Shown piece after piece: positions 60,701-64,000 of a stretch of 64,000 bases of DNA. This DNA comes from Sphingomonas sp. EC-HK361. GTDB lineage: Bacteria; Pseudomonadota; Alphaproteobacteria; Sphingomonadales; Sphingomonadaceae. The first letter of the stretch is position 1; each line of letters begins with the position of its first letter. The stretch covers positions 42,368-106,367 of the forward strand of contig NZ_LR701492.1 in NCBI RefSeq assembly GCF_902498785.1, in the 5' to 3' direction. The notes beneath the pieces were generated by a model. It made no database searches, had not been told where the DNA came from, and saw only the letters and a list, made by a program, of their open reading frames with translations. The translations under genes and the position numbers were made by a program.

Positions 60701-61120
60701 GTGCAGATCGAGATTGATTTTGACGTGTTCAAGGCGCTGACGGCTCGGCGGCGAAGCGAAGCGCACAATTACAATGACGTTCTCCGCGAGATGCTCGACC
60801 TCGAGAAGGCCGTGAGCGATCGCGTTCAGGGCGCTCTATCCGCATCCGGATCGACGGCGTCGGGACGCGGATTTCCGTTACGCGGCGGCGACCTGCCAAA
60901 TGGAACCGATTTGCGCGCAAGCTATAAGGGCGAACAGTTCCGGGCGAAGATTCGCGAAGGACGCTGGTATGACGAGCAAGAACGCGAACATTCCAGTCCC
61001 TCCGCTGCGGCAAGTGCGATCAGCGGCACCAACGTTAACGGGTTGCGATTCTGGCACGCCCGCCGTCCGGGCGACGATGAGTGGCTTCGCTTGGACATTC
61101 TTCTGGCGATGCCGTCGTGA
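60701..61120 (+). CDS. SeqA-N-like/RAMA-domain protein, first gene of a HicAB operon
   Basis: This 139-residue protein begins with GTG 60701 after GGAG. The N-terminal 35 residues (MQIEIDFDVFKALTARRR, then YNDVLREMLDL) resemble the ribbon-helix or SeqA-type oligomerisation domain. After a linker, residues about 70-135 look like a RAMA/DUF4357 domain (YKGEQFRAKI, SPSAAASAI, NGLRFWHAR). RAMA domains are linked with DNA modification and restriction systems. It overlaps hicA by 4 bp (GTGA). It is a candidate DNA-binding autoregulator for the operator at 60668-60690. Assignments are by eye. Confidence 0.7.
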   Translation: MQIEIDFDVFKALTARRRSEAHNYNDVLREMLDLEKAVSDRVQGALSASGSTASGRGFPLRGGDLPNGTDLRASYKGEQFRAKIREGRWYDEQEREHSSPSAAASAISGTNVNGLRFWHARRPGDDEWLRLDILLAMPS

Positions 61121-61371
61121 CTCAAATAGAAAAACTCTACGCGGCTCTACTCTCCAACCGCCGTTCGACGATCACTTTTCGGGACTTCGAACGTCTGCTC
61201 CGCGCCTTCGGATTTGAGCATGCGCGGACATCGGGAAGCCACCGCCAATATACTCACCCGAACGTTCCCCGCCCTTTCCCGGTTCAGCCCACCGGCAAGG
61301 ACGCCAAGCCCTATCAAGTCCGCGAGCTTTTCGATATGATCGACGAGTACGGCTTGAGCATGGACGAATGA
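61117..61371 (+). CDS. hicA: HicA-family mRNA interferase toxin
   Basis: This 84-residue protein has the HicA double-stranded-RNA-binding-like fold. FRDFERLLRAFGFEHARTSGSH contains the catalytic His in GSHRQYTHP, and the tail is KPYQVRELFDMIDEY. HicA cleaves mRNA in a ribosome-independent way. GTG 61117 overlaps the stop of the upstream RAMA-type gene; an in-frame ATG at 61081 lies inside that gene. It overlaps hicB by 4 bp (ATGA), so the toxin and antitoxin are co-translated. Confidence 0.9.
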   Translation: MTQIEKLYAALLSNRRSTITFRDFERLLRAFGFEHARTSGSHRQYTHPNVPRPFPVQPTGKDAKPYQVRELFDMIDEYGLSMDE

Positions 61372-61601
61372 CCGCCCCCCATTATCACATCAACCTTTTC
61401 TGGTCGGACGATGACCTTTGCTGGATCGCGGACGTGCCGGATTTGCGACCATGTTCGGCGCATGGTGAGAGTCCGCAAGAGGCACTCACCAACGTCGGCG
61501 ACGCCATAAGCGGTTGGCTGGAGGTGGCGCGGGAAAATGGGTTCGCGGTTCCGACGCCACGATATCGTCCCGCAATCTACGCAGCGAAATTCGCCGCCTG
61601 A
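61368..61601 (+). CDS. hicB: HicB-family antitoxin
   Basis: This 77-residue protein has the HicB-like fold: INLFWSDDDLCWIADVPDL, then SAHGESPQEALTNVGDAISGWLE. It should bind and inhibit HicA. It lacks the C-terminal ribbon-helix-helix or HTH that many HicB proteins use to bind DNA. That gap could be filled by the upstream RAMA-type protein (inference). It is the last gene of the three-gene operon. Confidence 0.9.
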   Translation: MTAPHYHINLFWSDDDLCWIADVPDLRPCSAHGESPQEALTNVGDAISGWLEVARENGFAVPTPRYRPAIYAAKFAA

Positions 61602-61604
61602 GGC

Positions 61605-61757
61605 TCAGCGCCTCTCCTCGTCCGTCTCAGGCTCCGCGTCGATCGTCTGCGGCGGGGTGGTGTTGCCCCGCTGGGGCGCATCGGGATCGACGAACAATTC
61701 CTCGATCGTTTCCTCGACGGCGTTGTCCTCGTCGGGCGTCTTCGGCTGGGCAGTCAT
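61605..61757 (-). CDS. Small acidic protein of 50 residues
   Basis: This ORF is read from ATG 61757 to TGA 61605 with GGACTG upstream. The product is strongly acidic: MTAQPKTPDEDNAVEETIEE at the start and EPETDEERR at the end. It starts 6 bp after the DUF3597 gene stop and is probably co-transcribed with it. No family is recognised; it could be disordered. Confidence 0.55.
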   Translation of the reverse strand: MTAQPKTPDEDNAVEETIEELFVDPDAPQRGNTTPPQTIDAEPETDEERR

Positions 61758-61763
61758 CGCGGA

Positions 61764-62207
61764 TCAGTCCTTCATGCTCGCGGGAACCGTCCCGCCATTC
61801 TTTTCCAGCTCGCGCATCACGGCCTTGTGGAGCCACATGTTCATCTCTGCCGATCCGTCCTTGGCGCCTGTATAGCCCAGCTCCGTCGCGAGCTCCTTGC
61901 GGTTGTCGAGGCTCGAATCGAGGTCGAGCAGCTTCATCAGATCGACGATCGACGTGCGCCAGTTGAGGTCCGGATTGCCCTTTTTTTGCGCGATCCCGGT
62001 CAGCACCGCCTCGACATCGACAGGCGCCGGGGGCGCGGCCGGTGCGGCTTGCGGAGCCGGTGCCGGCTGAGCGGGAGGCGGTGCCGCCTGGGTTGGCGCG
62101 GACTGGGGTGCAGGGGCAGCGGGCGCGTCCTTATGTCCACCGAACTGACCGCCCAGCGGACCGCGCTGACCGAAGATCGCGTCCTTGATCTTGCCGAAGA
62201 TGCTCAT
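61764..62207 (-). CDS. DUF3597 family protein
   Basis: This 147-residue protein has MSIFGKIKDAIFG at the start, a Pro/Ala/Gln-rich linker (residues 28-62) and the DUF3597 domain (NPDLNWRTSIVDLMKLLDLDSS, ELGYTGAKDGSAEMN, LHKAVMRELEKNGG). The domain resembles a small helical LysM-free peptide-binding unit and its role is unknown. It starts 56 bp after the PRC-barrel gene and may belong to the same transcript. Confidence 0.88.
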   Translation of the reverse strand: MSIFGKIKDAIFGQRGPLGGQFGGHKDAPAAPAPQSAPTQAAPPPAQPAPAPQAAPAAPPAPVDVEAVLTGIAQKKGNPDLNWRTSIVDLMKLLDLDSSLDNRKELATELGYTGAKDGSAEMNMWLHKAVMRELEKNGGTVPASMKD

Positions 62208-62263
62208 GCTCGCTCTCCCGTTCCGTCCTGGCGCTCAACGCGCAAGGCGCCGCTTCGGGCGCA

Positions 62264-62635
62264 TCATCCCGCCGCAAGATCTTCGCGATTGACGCCGTAA
62301 TAGCTCGCCACGCGGTCGGCATAGGCCTGGTCGAAAACCGGCGCGTTGTTGGCCCAGCTCGGCCCGCCTTCCAGCAGGCGGCGGTCGATCGTCACGACAT
62401 ACAGGTCGCGCACCGGATCGAAGGTGAGCAGCTGGAAGGGCAGCGGATAGAAGCTCTTGCCCATGCCCAGAAACCCGCCGAGGCTCAGCACCGCATGGGT
62501 GACCCGTCCGGAGCCCTTGTGGACCTCGAACGCGTGGATCGTGCCCACCGCGTCGCCGTCGCGGCTTTCGACTTTCATCGTGCCGGTCACGTTCGCCTGG
62601 ATAAGCAGCAGCGTGGGGGGGGCGGCGTCGGCCAT
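62264..62635 (-). CDS. PRC-barrel domain protein
   Basis: This 123-residue protein has the PRC-barrel core (VESRDGDAVGTIHAFEVHKGSG, VTHAVLSLGGFLGMGKSFYPLPF) and a C-terminal helix with SYYGVNREDL. PRC-barrels bind RNA or protein partners and are often stress-linked in alphaproteobacteria. It is divergent from the lipoprotein gene at 62773. Confidence 0.87.
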   Translation of the reverse strand: MADAAPPTLLLIQANVTGTMKVESRDGDAVGTIHAFEVHKGSGRVTHAVLSLGGFLGMGKSFYPLPFQLLTFDPVRDLYVVTIDRRLLEGGPSWANNAPVFDQAYADRVASYYGVNREDLAAG

Positions 62636-62772
62636 CGGTCATCTCCAAATCGGTCGTTTCGCCGCAGGAACCGCCGGGCGAGGCGCACGGTTCCGCCGTG
62701 CCGCGTCCGCTGCAAGGTGGCGCGCGGTTCGCGTGCCTTGAGCCAGCGTGCCGCATCGCCCATAGACCGTGC

Positions 62773-63333
62773 ATGCGTGCGTATCCGTTCCCCCGCCCCG
62801 TCGCCCGGATTGCCGGGCCGCTTGCCGTGACGATTGCCGCGATGCTCGCCGGCTGCATCCCCTCACGACCCGCGCCGACGCCGCCGCCGGTCGTGCACCC
62901 GGCACCCGAACCGGCGCCCGAACCTGCCCCACCGCCGGCATCGTCGGACTGGCGCGACTGGCCGCTGACCCCCGGCACCTGGACCTATGCCCGCGATCCA
63001 CGCGGCAGCGTCGCCAAGTTCGGCACCGCGGGCGCCGACGCCGCGCTCGTCCTGCGCTGCGACCTCCAGCGCCGCCAGCTTTACCTCTCGCGTCCCGGCA
63101 TAGCGCTCACCCCGATGACGATCCGCACGACGAGCGCGACAAGGGCGCTGGCCGTCCAGCCGACCGGCGGCGCGCCGGCCTATGTCGCGGCGACGCTCAC
63201 CGCGCGCGATCCGCTGCTCGATGCGATCGGGTTCAGCCGCGGACGCTTCATCGTCGAGCAGCAGGGCGCAGCGACGCTGGTCGTGCCGGCCTGGGCAGAG
63301 ATCGAACGGGTGACCGAGGATTGCCGCGGCTGA
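62773..63333 (+). CDS. Lipoprotein of unknown function
   Basis: This 186-residue protein has a lipobox (TIAAMLAGCIPS), then a Pro-rich spacer (residues 35-57) and a compact domain with WRDWPLTPGTWTYARDP and LRCDLQRRQLYLSR. Two late cysteines may pair. No family is recognised; it looks like an outer-membrane lipoprotein with an extended spacer. ATG 62773 is used. Confidence 0.8.
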   Translation: MRAYPFPRPVARIAGPLAVTIAAMLAGCIPSRPAPTPPPVVHPAPEPAPEPAPPPASSDWRDWPLTPGTWTYARDPRGSVAKFGTAGADAALVLRCDLQRRQLYLSRPGIALTPMTIRTTSATRALAVQPTGGAPAYVAATLTARDPLLDAIGFSRGRFIVEQQGAATLVVPAWAEIERVTEDCRG

Positions 63334-63480
63334 CGCTATATCCGGAACGTCGCGCAGACCTGTGATTCTCTTCCAAAACTTCGCATAAAACAAGACTTGT
63401 ATCGCGCCATCTTTCGACTCACATTGGCGTCGTGGTCTTCAAGATCACGGCTTTATCAACCAGCGAAAGGAGGTGATCCG

Positions 63481-63537
63481 ATGTCTCATGGTTCAGCAGT
63501 GAGTTCGGTTCGGTTCGTTCGGGGGACGCGCTTCTAA
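63481..63537 (+). CDS. 18-codon leader ORF
   Basis: ATG 63481 follows AAAGGAGGTGATCCG, close to a full match to the 16S anti-Shine-Dalgarno. The product MSHGSAVSSVRFVRGTRF ends at TAA 63537. It lacks Trp and runs of a single amino acid, so it is not a classical amino-acid leader. Arg and Val are frequent. Confidence 0.5.
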   Translation: MSHGSAVSSVRFVRGTRF

Positions 63538-63652
63538 ATCCGCCGTTTCGCCGCGGGAGGTATCCTCCTTCAATCAACGCGGATGAGACACAGGAACAGA
63601 GGCTCGCATGGTCCTCCGGGCTGGAGCTCTCCGGCCGCTGACCATGTTTAGG

Positions 63653-63694
63653 GGTTGTCGGGTGTTCTTTCGGGAGCATTCGGCAACCTCTTTT
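63653..63694 (+). terminator. Strong terminator hairpin
   Basis: The arms 63653-63667 (GGTTGTCGGGTGTTC) and 63674-63688 (GAGCATTCGGCAACC) form a 15-base-pair stem with some G-U pairs and a 6-base loop. TCTTTT follows at 63689-63694. Confidence 0.7.
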
Positions 63695-63780
63695 CACGCG
63701 CAGCGCGCATGGCCGCAGCGAAGCTGCGTCCAAGACGCGCAAGTGCGGCCGGCGCGGCAAGGCCGCGACCGACATAGCCT

Positions 63781-63822
63781 GTCCTGAGCGCCTGCCTTGC
63801 CAGGCAGTCGAAGGGCGGCTTT
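63781..63822. repeat. Degenerate palindromic repeat (CTGTCCTGAGCG type)
   Basis: CTGTCCTGAGCGCCTGCCTT and CCAGGCAGTCGAAGGGCGG give a decayed copy of the CCTGTCGAAG family, containing the small hairpin GCCTG/CAGGC. Confidence 0.5.
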
Positions 63823-63893
63823 GCCGCGACGGCACTAGGCCCAAATGTTCTCCAACCCTTTTCTAACCCCACCAATCCGCTATCCCCTTCGCG

Positions 63894-64000
63894 ATGAAGG
63901 CCCTCCAAGATCCCAACCGCGCGCTGGCTGACGGCCTCGCCGCAATCCGCCTCCAATACCAGCTTCCCACCGCCTTCCCGCCCGAAGTGGAAGCCGCCGC
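63894..64000 (+). CDS. Start of a gene cut by the window end, probably an RNB-domain ribonuclease
   Basis: The ATG at 63894 opens a frame that runs to the window end (35 full codons). It reads MKALQDPNRALADGLAAIR, then LQYQLPTAFPPEVEAAA. From memory this resembles the N-terminus of sphingomonad RNB-domain (RNase II-like) exoribonucleases, but no catalytic motif lies within the window, so the assignment is tentative. Confidence 0.5.
   Translation, partial: MKALQDPNRALADGLAAIRLQYQLPTAFPPEVEAA

Larger units (their letters stand above)
63464..63694 (+). ncRNA. Structured leader-like RNA
   Basis: The segment has a Shine-Dalgarno of unusual strength (AAAGGAGGTGATCC at 63466-63479), an 18-codon ORF, and several hairpins. 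GGAGG-TAT-CCTCC is at 63566-63578. CATGGTC (63607-63613) pairs with GACCATG (63640-63646). The sequence CATGGTTCAGC at 63487-63497, inside the ORF, can pair with GCTGACCATG (63637-63646) instead. That competition is the layout of an attenuator. A strong terminator ends it. I cannot name a known RNA family. Confidence 0.5.
63334..63893. other. Long gene-free stretch with a structured leader element
   Basis: Apart from the leader-like RNA, its 18-codon ORF and its terminator (listed separately), this 560-bp stretch holds a degenerate palindromic repeat near 63781-63822. The overlapping long minus-strand readings do not look like genes. Confidence 0.55.

Noticed and set aside
63419..63956. Two minus-strand frames of 102-141 codons near the right end
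   Set aside because: They run through the leader RNA, the palindromic repeat and the start of the final gene, and have no family features.

Overview
The window is high-GC, gene-dense DNA that reads as the chromosome of a sphingomonad-type alphaproteobacterium. The basis is gene content and style: Wzx/Wzy exopolysaccharide genes of the sphingomonad kind, a PspF-PspABC operon, DUF3597, DUF2721, DUF924 and DUF4345 proteins, many GTG starts with ATGA or GTGA overlaps, and interspersed palindromic repeats whose in-frame reading gives peptides such as SVRPEPVEG. I saw no tRNA, rRNA, CRISPR array, transposase or prophage.

Layout. (1) 1-3.2 kb: four small exported, two-cysteine proteins that look like SCPU/pilin-type subunits. 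Two neighbouring genes share a perfectly identical segment of at least 516 bp, and the first runs off the window edge. (2) 3.2-34.8 kb: a large exopolysaccharide locus. A minus-strand operon (15461 down to 3254) carries a FlaA1/WbpM-type dehydratase, a DegT aminotransferase, two sulfotransferases, a short Wza-type export protein, an outer-membrane barrel, two GT4 glycosyltransferases, a metallophosphoesterase, an ATP-grasp protein and an SDR epimerase. A divergent plus-strand operon (15776-19122) has a GT4, an initiating sugar transferase, a formyltransferase-like protein and a PIG-L deacetylase. A LuxR-type regulator and a Wzx-like flippase follow. A second minus-strand operon (28635 down to 21746) joins a Wzc-like co-polymerase/BY-kinase and a regulator to cysD, cysNC, a DUF2061 gene and cysQ. 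A NarL-type regulator, a Wzy-like polymerase, a third sulfotransferase, a PL1 lyase and a fourth GT4 end the locus. Sulfate activation, PAP recycling and three sulfotransferases inside one Wzx/Wzy locus suggest a sulfated exopolysaccharide that may also carry a modified amino sugar (inference).

(3) 35-41 kb: mostly housekeeping genes: an octapeptide-repeat secreted protein, a lipoprotein, DUF924, MtaB (its C-terminal domain interrupted in frame by a palindromic repeat), FtsY, YciB and superoxide dismutase. (4) 40.6-45 kb: a phage-shock locus with divergent pspF, a sigma-54 promoter, a 45-residue protein, pspA, pspB, pspC, and then five more small one-helix/coiled-coil genes that look like a PspB-derived expansion. 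(5) 45-60.7 kb: SufE, RNase T2, NadC, an SH3 protein, a D-2-hydroxyacid dehydrogenase, an OafA-type acyltransferase, a FemAB/CelD-type GNAT protein, DUF2721, DUF4345, an amidase, a NAPE-PLD-like hydrolase, a ClC transporter, a VOC protein and UvrB.

(6) 60.6-64 kb: a promoter with an inverted-repeat operator drives a three-gene operon: a SeqA-N-like/RAMA-like protein fused by overlap to HicA and HicB. Small proteins follow (acidic 50-mer, DUF3597, PRC-barrel, lipoprotein). Last comes a structured leader-like RNA with an exceptionally strong Shine-Dalgarno, an 18-codon ORF and a terminator, ahead of a gene that leaves the window and is probably an RNB-domain ribonuclease.
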